Positions 1-5,134 of a stretch of 5,310 nt of DNA are shown piece after piece (the first letter of the stretch is position 1; every line of letters begins with the position of its first letter). The notes under the pieces were generated by a model that saw only the letters and a program-made list of their open reading frames with translations, was not told the origin of the DNA and ran no database searches. The stretch lies in assembly GCA_030042855.1 (NCBI GenBank), contig JASHYU010000200.1, positions 1-5,310 on the forward strand, read 5' to 3'. The translations under genes were made by a program, and so were the position numbers. Source of the DNA: Thermoplasmata archaeon (GTDB taxonomy: Archaea; Thermoplasmatota; Thermoplasmata; UBA184).

Positions 1-75
1 CGGGCCGAGCCGCGCCCGCCGGTCGATCCGCTCGGGCAAGTGCACGACGGGCCCCTCGCCCGTGGGTTCGGGCAT
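1..75 (-). CDS. Start of a partial gene, possibly PrgI/VirB3-like T4SS subunit
   Basis: An open frame of 25 codons starts with ATG at 75-73 and runs off the left edge in frame. The start lies 1 nt after the stop of the VirB6-like gene, and the purine-rich GGATGAG directly precedes it. After a short polar leader the peptide reads VVHLPERIDRRARLG. The pattern 'hydrophobic-x-x-P-x-x-I-x-x-x-x-(R/K)-x-x-x-G' is what PrgI-family (VirB3-like) proteins carry just before their first membrane helix, and such a gene often follows the VirB6-like gene and precedes the VirB4 ATPase in single-membrane T4SS loci. That the gene exists is fairly well supported by the overlap-type spacing. The family call rests on about 15 residues and is inference; it could equally be the N-terminus of an ATPase or an unrelated protein. 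Confidence 0.5.
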   Translation of the reverse strand, partial: MPEPTGEGPVVHLPERIDRRARLGP

Positions 76-76
76 C

Positions 77-1207
77 TCATCCGGACCCCCGTCCACGGAT
101 CGGCGGGAGGCGCGTCGGCGGTCGATCGGCCGGCGAGTTCGATCGAACATGCCGGACTAGGTGGGCGGCGCCGTGCCCCACCAGCTCGGCCGCGACGAGC
201 GGGGCCGCCGCGGGCGCCGGCGTCCGGCCCGCGGTGCGGGTCGCGCCGGCGATCGCCCGCCCGCCCGCGTCCGAGACGCCCGACGCGCTCGCGATCGGCC
301 CCACGGGCGCGGCGACCGCGGCCGGTGCGGCGCCGAGCCCCCGTTGCGCGCCGGCTTGGACGGTCCCTCCGGCGCTCCCGAAGCCGACGCCGGCGAGATG
401 CGTCCCGGCGACCGACAGGAGGTAGGGGGAACCGACCGCGGCGGCGAGGTAGCCGACGAGCAGGACCGGGGTCGGGCTCCCCACCGCCAGTTCGAGCGGT
501 ACGACCAGCACGCAGGGCAGGAACGCGAGCTCGAGGAACAGCAGCCAGGCCCTCCGGGCGAGGTTCGAGAGCGGCCGGAGCGGCCACAGGAGCGTGAAGA
601 GCGGCAAGAGGACGAGGAGCACCGCGAGCAGGGCGTCGCGGATCCCGACCGCGAGCACGAGCCCGAAGACGAGGGCGAACTCGGCCAGGGAGAGGACGAA
701 GGCCAGCGCCCCGTTGTCCCAGGAGTACTGGATCTGGCCCCAGCCGGCGAGGTGGGTCCAGTCCTGCCAGGCGCCGCCGTCCCAGCCCGCGATGACCGGA
801 TAGAGCCCCGCCGAGACCGCGAGGATCCCGCCCGCGATCGGGACCGTGAAGTTCGCGGCGACGACCGCCACGATCAGGCGAGGGAGCAGCCCGTCGAACT
901 GGGACGCCCAGCGGGCGACCCAGACCCTCGCAAAGTAGAGGAGGGCGACGCCCAGGGCGACGAGCGTCACCGCGGGGTCGACGACGTTTACCAGGAGAAA
1001 CGTGGAAAAGTGAGCGGCCGGCGCGAGGAAGTTCGTCGGTCCGGGGTCCGCGGCCGTGAGGGACGGGAATAGTGCCGCCGGCCGGAGCTCGGGCACGAGC
1101 AGGTTGTCGTACGTGGGACCGATGATCGCCGAGACGATCCCGGTGACGACCGCGAAGAGCGAGTAGAGGATCTGCTGGATGACCGAGTTCCAATCGATCG
1201 CGAGCAT
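77..1207 (-). CDS. Polytopic TrbL/VirB6/CedA-like membrane protein (putative DNA-transfer channel)
   Basis: This 376-residue protein has an N-terminal hydrophobic segment (about 12-30), a polar loop with FLAPAAHFSTF, and then roughly six membrane helices near 68-93, 110-138, 166-188, 190-209, 218-240 and 247-267. A 100-residue Ala/Gly/Pro-rich, basic tail (about 276-376) follows. The stretch RDALLAVLLVLLPLFTLLWP (190-209), then an Arg-containing linker and another helix with WLLFLELAFLPCVLVVP, has the form 'long helix ending in a Pro-rich turn, short basic loop, W-x-x-x-x-x helix' typical of TrbL/VirB6 family proteins. These form the inner-membrane channel of type IV secretion; archaeal CedA is a distant relative. 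The ATG at 1207 is preceded by GGGGAGGG with 3 nt spacing and lies 19 nt after the pilin-like gene. Topology and gene order carry the call, since primary sequence in this family is poorly conserved. An unrelated multipass protein remains possible. Confidence 0.6.
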   Translation of the reverse strand: MLAIDWNSVIQQILYSLFAVVTGIVSAIIGPTYDNLLVPELRPAALFPSLTAADPGPTNFLAPAAHFSTFLLVNVVDPAVTLVALGVALLYFARVWVARWASQFDGLLPRLIVAVVAANFTVPIAGGILAVSAGLYPVIAGWDGGAWQDWTHLAGWGQIQYSWDNGALAFVLSLAEFALVFGLVLAVGIRDALLAVLLVLLPLFTLLWPLRPLSNLARRAWLLFLELAFLPCVLVVPLELAVGSPTPVLLVGYLAAAVGSPYLLSVAGTHLAGVGFGSAGGTVQAGAQRGLGAAPAAVAAPVGPIASASGVSDAGGRAIAGATRTAGRTPAPAAAPLVAAELVGHGAAHLVRHVRSNSPADRPPTRLPPIRGRGSG

Positions 1208-1210
1208 CCG

Positions 1211-1218
1211 CCCTCCCC
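1211..1218 (-). promoter_or_regulatory. Shine-Dalgarno site of the VirB6-like gene
   Basis: On the minus strand GGGGAGGG lies 3 nt before the ATG at 1207-1205, inside the 19-nt gap after the pilin-like gene. It supports this ATG as the start. Confidence 0.55.
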
Positions 1219-1226
1219 GCGAACGC

Positions 1227-1625
1227 TCACGTGCCGGAGAGCACCCACTGGGCGAGGCCCCAGAACAGGCCCGTGATCGCGGCCACGAACAGCAGCGTGC
1301 CGATCAGCGCGTCGCGGGCGCGGTCCTTCGCCTGCACCTTCTTCGCGAGGTCGTTCGAGAACCAGCTCAGGGCGACGCGGGCCCAGACCAGCGCGAGCAG
1401 GCCGCTGCCGGCGAACGCGACGAGTTCGACCAGCCGATTGATCGACGCCGTGAAGTTCGCGACCGCACCGGACGGCGGGGCGCTTGCTCCGGCAGACGCG
1501 GCGACCCGGGCGGGGGCCAGAGGCCCGAGCGCCGGAGCGAACAGGCAGAGCGATAGCGCGATCGCGACGAGCACGCCGTGGGGTCGGCCAGCGCCGCGTC
1601 CCGGGATCAGTCCGGATCCGACCAT
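1227..1625 (-). CDS. Small two-TM pilin-like protein (VirB2/TrbC/CedA1-type)
   Basis: This 132-residue protein begins MVGSGLIPGRG, followed by a hydrophobic signal-like helix (about 18-36) and an Ala-rich AxA-type cleavage zone around 41-49 (ARVAASAGASA). The predicted mature part is about 85 residues. It holds two hydrophobic helices (about 66-88 and 106-128) separated by a short, highly charged loop, NDLAKKVQAKDRARDA (91-106). A cleavable signal peptide, two helices and a basic cytoplasmic hairpin loop describe VirB2/TrbC pilins and archaeal CedA1-like pilins. One N-glycosylation sequon (NFT, Asn57) lies in the predicted exterior N-terminal segment. The open frame continues far upstream to about 2978, but only the region from 1625 looks like protein: the ATG has a perfect Shine-Dalgarno and the upstream part is Arg-rich shadow of the surface-protein gene. 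The gene overlaps that gene's end by 19 nt and precedes the VirB6-like gene. Function is inferred from topology and context. Confidence 0.68.
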   Translation of the reverse strand: MVGSGLIPGRGAGRPHGVLVAIALSLCLFAPALGPLAPARVAASAGASAPPSGAVANFTASINRLVELVAFAGSGLLALVWARVALSWFSNDLAKKVQAKDRARDALIGTLLFVAAITGLFWGLAQWVLSGT

Positions 1626-3853
1626 GCGAGCACCTCCTCCCCGTCGGAGCCGGTCTCCGAACGGAGCGACCCGTCGGCGATCAGCCGGTCGATCGTGGCC
1701 CGGACCTCCTCGGCGGGAACCCCCGCCTCCTCGGCCAGGAGCTCGACGGTCGCCCGCTCCGCCCCCTCCGCGGGCTCGACGATGCCCCGGATGACGGCCG
1801 CGGGATCCGGCCGGGGCGCGGACGGACGCTCGCCGGTGCGCCGGCGTCGGCGTACCCACGCGGCCAGGAAGGCGGCGACCAGCAGCAGGACGGCGACCGC
1901 CGTGACGAGGTACCCGTCCTCGGCGCTCACCGGACGGATTCCGGAGGAGCCCGACGGGGGCGATCCGCCCGACGACGAGGCGGGGGGACCGGTCGCGTTG
2001 TCCGGCCCGGGGAGTTCGACCGTCCGTTCGTCGACGGCCGTGGCTCCGAGGAGATCCTCGACCGTGATCCGGAGGTCGAGGGCTCCCGTCTCGTTGCAGG
2101 CGAAGCTCAGGGCGGCGAGGCCGTCCGCGGCGGCCGTCGCGTTCCACGTCGCGTTGCCCGAGGCGTTCACCTCGAGGTCGAACGGGGGCAGTCCCCCCTC
2201 GATCGCGACGTTCAGCTCGACGAACCGGCCCGAGGCGTTCGACGTGCCCGCCGCTTCGACGCCCACCTCGAGCGGCGGCACGAGCGGCACGGCCACCGTT
2301 CCGGACCAGACGGCGCCGACGACGTCCGCGATCGCGACCTCGACGTCCGAGGTTCCCTCGAGCGCGTAGAGCCCCTGCCAGGAGAACGGACCATCGGAGG
2401 AGAGCCCTCCCATCGCGCCGGGCGGGCCGGCCGCGCCCGTCGCCGGGACGAGCCACCAGGAGAACGGGGGCACCCCGCCGGTCACGTTCCCGAAGATCGA
2501 GACGAGCTCCCCGTCGGGCGCGAGCGAGCCGTTGGTCGAGAGACGTCCCGCGAGCGCCTCCGAGACGTTGATCTCGAGCGACTCGGCCGCGCCGCCTCCC
2601 ACCGCCGGGTCGCCCGTCCGCACGACGACCGACTCGTTGCCGGGCGCGTCCGGAACGATCGGGAGCCCGACGCTCCCGTCGGACGGGACGACGACCTCGT
2701 CGCCGGCGGCGGTGCTCCCGAGCGCCCAGTTCACGACGACCGGGGGCGCGCCGCCGGCGATCCAGAGGCCCGCGGAACTGGGTTGTCCGACCTCGAGTGG
2801 GCCCGCGGGGGCCGAGAGGTTGACCTCCAGTGGGGCGACGACCGGCTCGGCGAGCTGCGCTCCGACGGGCGTCCCCTCTCCGTCGAGCGGGAACACGGTC
2901 AGGTCGACGTCGTCCACGCCCGCGCCGGCGAAGACGCACGTGAACCGGTCCTCGTCCGCCCCTCCGTCCGGGCTCCACTGTCCGGCCGCGGGTTGACCGT
3001 CGCAGAACGCCTCCGACGTGAAGTCGGCCGGTGGACGGTCCAGGATTCCCTCGAACTCCACCGGCACCCCCGCCGGGGCGTCGGGCGCGTCGATCGCGAG
3101 CGCCGCCCCCGCGCTCGCCGAGATCGCCTCGTCGACCGTCGCCGCGACGGTGCTTCCCGCGCGGTCGGTCAGTCGCACCGAGGGGGTGAACGTCCCCGCG
3201 GGGTAGCGGTGGGCGATCGAGATCGCGCCGGGGTGCGCGACCTCGAGCGCGGAGGAGCTGCCGTCGCCCCAGGCGACCTCGATCGCGAACGGCGGCTCGC
3301 CGTTCGCGACGGTGGCGCTGAGATTGACCTCATCGCCCGGGACGATGGGATTCGGTCCGACGGTCAGCCCTTCCAGCACCGGCGGCGCGTCGACGAAGAG
3401 CCCCGTGGACGCGTTCGCGGTCGCGATGCGGGCGCTCGCGTTGCACTCGAGCTCGAGCCCCGAGCTCGCTGCCACCGTCACCGGTCCGCCGAGCGCCGTG
3501 ATCGCGGTGAAGGTCACGTTCGGGCCCTCGGAGGGGCCGAGGGTGCCCTCGTCCGCCCCGGCCGGGAGGGACCAGCGGAACCAGAGCGGCGTGGCGGCGC
3601 AACCGCTCGGAATTCCTTCCCAGCCCGCGGAGACGACCGCGCTCGATCCGGCGGGCACGGTGGGGCCCGAGGAGTTCACGACGAGCGAGGGGGAGATCGG
3701 GTCCGTCGGGGCCGGGGTCCCGGTCGGGGCGCGGGCCGCGGCGCCCGCTCCGCGCGCGACGAGCGCGCCGCCGCTCACCAGTACGACCAGCACGATCGCG
3801 ATGTCCGCTCCCCTTCGCCACCGTACCCTCGTGCTCGACCGCCCGCGTCGCAT
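1607..3853 (-). CDS. Large multi-Ig/PKD surface protein with C-terminal TM anchor and cytoplasmic winged-helix-like domain
   Basis: The protein has 748 residues. A basic N-terminus (MRRGRSSTRVRWRRG) precedes a hydrophobic signal helix (about 17-37) and an Ala-rich possible cleavage zone near 36-42. Residues about 54-615 form around six beta-rich Ig-like units of some 90-95 residues. One is clearly PKD-like, with EPPFAIEVAWGDGSSS (186-201) and later HRYPAGTFTPSVRLTDRAGS. A Pro/Ser/Gly stalk (about 615-640), a single membrane helix (about 648-667), RRRRR and a cytoplasmic winged-helix-like domain (about 684-746) follow. The exterior part contains 16 N-x-S/T sequons and five cysteines (85, 137, 284, 306, 586); the cytoplasmic part has none of either. 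The ATG at 3853 follows GGGTGGT with about 3 nt spacing, 42 nt after flpA. Its end overlaps the pilin-like gene by 19 nt. It is likely an envelope adhesin, mating receptor or sensor linked to that machinery; its ligand cannot be told. The gene is well supported, the role is inferred. Confidence 0.85.
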   Translation of the reverse strand: MRRGRSSTRVRWRRGADIAIVLVVLVSGGALVARGAGAAARAPTGTPAPTDPISPSLVVNSSGPTVPAGSSAVVSAGWEGIPSGCAATPLWFRWSLPAGADEGTLGPSEGPNVTFTAITALGGPVTVAASSGLELECNASARIATANASTGLFVDAPPVLEGLTVGPNPIVPGDEVNLSATVANGEPPFAIEVAWGDGSSSALEVAHPGAISIAHRYPAGTFTPSVRLTDRAGSTVAATVDEAISASAGAALAIDAPDAPAGVPVEFEGILDRPPADFTSEAFCDGQPAAGQWSPDGGADEDRFTCVFAGAGVDDVDLTVFPLDGEGTPVGAQLAEPVVAPLEVNLSAPAGPLEVGQPSSAGLWIAGGAPPVVVNWALGSTAAGDEVVVPSDGSVGLPIVPDAPGNESVVVRTGDPAVGGGAAESLEINVSEALAGRLSTNGSLAPDGELVSIFGNVTGGVPPFSWWLVPATGAAGPPGAMGGLSSDGPFSWQGLYALEGTSDVEVAIADVVGAVWSGTVAVPLVPPLEVGVEAAGTSNASGRFVELNVAIEGGLPPFDLEVNASGNATWNATAAADGLAALSFACNETGALDLRITVEDLLGATAVDERTVELPGPDNATGPPASSSGGSPPSGSSGIRPVSAEDGYLVTAVAVLLLVAAFLAAWVRRRRRTGERPSAPRPDPAAVIRGIVEPAEGAERATVELLAEEAGVPAEEVRATIDRLIADGSLRSETGSDGEEVLAWSDPD
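1616..1804 (-). other. Cytoplasmic winged-helix-like domain of the surface protein
   Basis: Residues about 684-746 follow the C-terminal membrane helix and its RRRRR stop-transfer sequence. The segment reads as helix (AAVIRGIVE), helix (ATVELLAEEAGV), turn, helix (AEEVRATIDRLIADGSL), then a hairpin ending EEVLAWSD. This 'x-x-LAEEAGV-x-x-EEV-x-x-x-I-x-x-LIADG-x-L' pattern is the usual signature of a winged helix-turn-helix. No structural comparison was possible. A DNA-binding role, or a role in binding a cytoplasmic partner, is inference. Confidence 0.55.
1631..1640 (-). promoter_or_regulatory. Strong Shine-Dalgarno of the pilin-like gene
   Basis: On the minus strand GGAGGAGGTG ends 5 nt before the ATG at 1625-1623. 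It contains the full GGAGGTG core complementary to archaeal 16S rRNA 3' ends and sits inside the coding region of the upstream surface protein. It decides the start of the 132-residue protein within a much longer open frame. It is the best ribosome binding site in the window and would allow pilin synthesis above that of its neighbours. Confidence 0.8.
2009..3382 (-). repeat. Tandem Ig/PKD-like protein domains with periodic GGxPPF motifs
   Basis: Within the surface protein, a Pro-Pro pair recurs at residues 187-188, 274-275, 370-371, 462-463 and 556-557, spaced 87, 96, 92 and 94 residues. Four copies have the fuller form (N/G)G-x-PP(F/V), each followed by an alternating beta strand such as AIEVAWGDG, VVVNWALG, SWWLVPATG or DLEVNASG. 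The linker PLEV also recurs at 341 and 527. These are degenerate protein-level repeats, typical of stacked PKD/Ig modules, and not a DNA tandem repeat. Domain borders are approximate. Confidence 0.6.
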
Positions 3854-3895
3854 GCGACCACCCGGCCGGTGCCCACGGGGACGGGCCAGATGCGG

Positions 3896-4585
3896 TCACA
3901 TCGCCCGGCGGGCGGTGGAAGGTGAGTCCTCCGGGTGGAGGAGGAAGGCCACGTGATCCCGGGAGAACGGGGCGAGCGCGGTCTCGGCGCGGACGCGGAA
4001 CCCGTCGTCCTCGAGGCGCGCCCGGGCCTCCTGGACGATGGCCGCGACCGGCCGGGCCTGGGTCACGGACCGGATCTTGAGCATGAGGATCCCCAGCCCG
4101 TCCTCGGCGAGGGTGGCGCGCGCGTTCTCCCCGAAGATCGCGGCCTGGTTGCGCTGGGCGATGTCCTGGTACACGAGATCGACCGTCCCGACGTCGGCCT
4201 GGTAGCGCTCGGGCAACTGCGCGTCGGCGAGCATCGGGAAGAGGTTCCTCCTCCGGCGGGAGAGCGCCAGCAGGGGCGCGAACGCGGTAGGGCTCTTCTC
4301 GACGACGAAGATCGCCGCCTCGGGGAAGAGATCAGAGACGTGGCTCACCGTCGTGCCGTGGGCTCCGCCGAGGTAGAGGACGCTTCGGACCGGCGCGGGG
4401 AGCGGGAGCTCCCCGCCCCGCGCCAGGAGCGCCGCGAGCTTCGAGCGGAACGGGTCCCAGGATCGGTACTCGACGCCTCCGACCGCTCGGAGCGTCTCCC
4501 CGTAGACCCGGACGCCCGGGGTCAGATTGACCGTGAAGAGGTCCCGCCCCTCGCGGTACACCCCGGGCCAGCGCGTCGATTCCAC
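3896..4585 (-). CDS. flpA: Archaeal fibrillarin-like rRNA/tRNA 2'-O-methyltransferase
   Basis: FlpA is the SAM-dependent methyltransferase of the C/D-box guide RNP and works with Nop5 and L7Ae to 2'-O-methylate rRNA and tRNA. At 229 residues it has the usual archaeal length. The N-terminal lobe shows TVNLTPGVRVYGE (18-30) and EYRSWDPFRSKLAALLARG (39-57), both near-diagnostic. SAM motif I is VLYLGGAHGTTVSHVSD (69-85), with GGAHG where many relatives have GAASG. It is followed by VVEKSPTAF with Glu96, LADAQLPERY with Asp121, DLVYQDIAQRNQAAIF (136-151), MLKIRS with Lys170, and RDHVAFLL with His211. Lys49, Asp141, Lys170 and His211 fit the family's K-D-K-H catalytic set, so the enzyme looks active. 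The start is a GTG (4585-4583), 6 nt after the RidA-family stop, with no clear Shine-Dalgarno, which suggests translational coupling. No Nop5 gene, its usual partner, adjoins it here. Confidence 0.95.
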   Translation of the reverse strand: MESTRWPGVYREGRDLFTVNLTPGVRVYGETLRAVGGVEYRSWDPFRSKLAALLARGGELPLPAPVRSVLYLGGAHGTTVSHVSDLFPEAAIFVVEKSPTAFAPLLALSRRRRNLFPMLADAQLPERYQADVGTVDLVYQDIAQRNQAAIFGENARATLAEDGLGILMLKIRSVTQARPVAAIVQEARARLEDDGFRVRAETALAPFSRDHVAFLLHPEDSPSTARRAM

Positions 4586-4591
4586 GGGAGC

Positions 4592-5056
4592 CTAGTAGAG
4601 CCCGGCGACGAGCTCGACCTCGACGGGGGCATTGAGGGGCAGGGCCGCGACGCCGACCGCCGCTCGCGCCGGGCGGCCGTCGTTCCCCCAGATCTCGATC
4701 AGGACCTCCGTGGCGCCGTTCGCGACCTCGTGCTGCCGGAAGAACCCCGGCGAGGAAGCGACGTAGACCGTGACGCGCTCGATCCGGTGCACCCGATCGA
4801 TCGTTCCGAGCCGGGCGGTGAGGGCGCTGACGGCCTGTAGGCTGGCACGGCGAGCGAGATCCTTCGCGACGTCCGCGCCGACTTCGCCGTCGACCCGCCC
4901 CGGATGCACCACCTCGCCGCCCTCGGTCACGATCTGCCCCGAGACCCACGCGCGTCGGTCCGACACGACGACCGGCGAGTAGGCCCCCTTCGCCTCGGGC
5001 GGGGGCGGAAGGGTCAGGTTGAGGTGGCGCAAGCGATCCGACGTCGAGGGGGACAT
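4592..5056 (-). CDS. RidA/YjgF/UK114-family protein
   Basis: This 154-residue protein covers the whole RidA fold. LPPPPEAKGAYSPVVVSD (16-33) and AWVSGQIV (36-43) form the first strands. A central helix (about 58-83) and RVTVYVASSPGFFRQHEV (94-111) follow, then RPARAAVGVAALPLNAPVEV (128-147) with the conserved Arg131. Family members form trimers with ligand sites at subunit interfaces, and classic RidA hydrolyses reactive enamine/imine intermediates of amino-acid metabolism. The N-terminal LPPPP, the ASxPGF motif and the VGVAALPLNAPVEVE ending fit the longer UK114-like subgroup (about 150 residues) better than RidA itself, so the substrate is uncertain. The ATG at 5056 lacks a Shine-Dalgarno but lies about 29 nt from an A/T-rich promoter element, consistent with a leaderless mRNA. 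It is the promoter-proximal gene of the minus-strand cluster. Confidence 0.92.
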   Translation of the reverse strand: MSPSTSDRLRHLNLTLPPPPEAKGAYSPVVVSDRRAWVSGQIVTEGGEVVHPGRVDGEVGADVAKDLARRASLQAVSALTARLGTIDRVHRIERVTVYVASSPGFFRQHEVANGATEVLIEIWGNDGRPARAAVGVAALPLNAPVEVELVAGLY

Positions 5057-5134
5057 GCCGGGGGGAACGGGTCCGCGCCGAAAAATCTAGCGCGACCCGA
5101 AGGAGTCAAACCACCGCGGCCAGTGGGGGGCCGA
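5057..5134. promoter_or_regulatory. Divergent intergenic promoter region
   Basis: This 78-bp gap separates the minus-strand cluster from the plus-strand gene at 5135. Its only A/T-rich patch is GAAAAATCTAG at 5080-5090 (CTAGATTTTTC on the minus strand), which stands out in very GC-rich DNA and could be a TATA-like element. On the minus strand it lies about 29 nt before the ATG at 5056, the spacing of a leaderless archaeal transcript. On the plus strand CGAAA resembles a BRE-type flank, and transcription would leave a leader of roughly 25 nt before 5135, with a G-run (5125-5130) as a weak ribosome site. One element may serve both directions, or only one. No terminator or operator repeat is visible. 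Confidence 0.45.

Noticed and set aside
1..80. ATG at 80-78 overlapping the VirB6-like stop as ATGA
   Set aside because: This classic overlap start would give a Cys/Pro/Arg/Gly-rich peptide (MRCPNPRARGPSC...). The ATG at 75 gives a more protein-like sequence with a PrgI-like motif, so that one was chosen.
161..1072. 303-codon plus-strand open frame opposite the VirB6-like gene
   Set aside because: The charged Arg/Glu/Gly-rich product has no recognisable features. The minus-strand frame encodes clear membrane helices.
1626..2978. Upstream extension of the pilin-like frame on the minus strand (to 583 codons)
   Set aside because: The upstream part is Arg/Gly-rich shadow of the surface-protein gene. 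Coding character begins at the ATG at 1625, which has a perfect Shine-Dalgarno.
3854..3895. Possible terminator or separate promoter between flpA and the surface-protein gene
   Set aside because: The 42-nt gap has no T-run, stable hairpin or A/T-rich TATA-like patch that I can see. A promoter inside the end of flpA cannot be excluded.
1484..3925. 813-codon open frame on the plus strand, antisense to the surface protein
   Set aside because: Its product is Arg/Gly/Asp-rich low-complexity with no domain or membrane pattern. It is the usual antisense shadow in GC-rich DNA, while the minus-strand frame has a signal helix, periodic Ig motifs, a TM anchor and a sensible end.
3935..4840. 301-codon plus-strand open frame opposite flpA and the RidA-family gene
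   Set aside because: It is antisense to two confidently recognised genes and its product is low-complexity.
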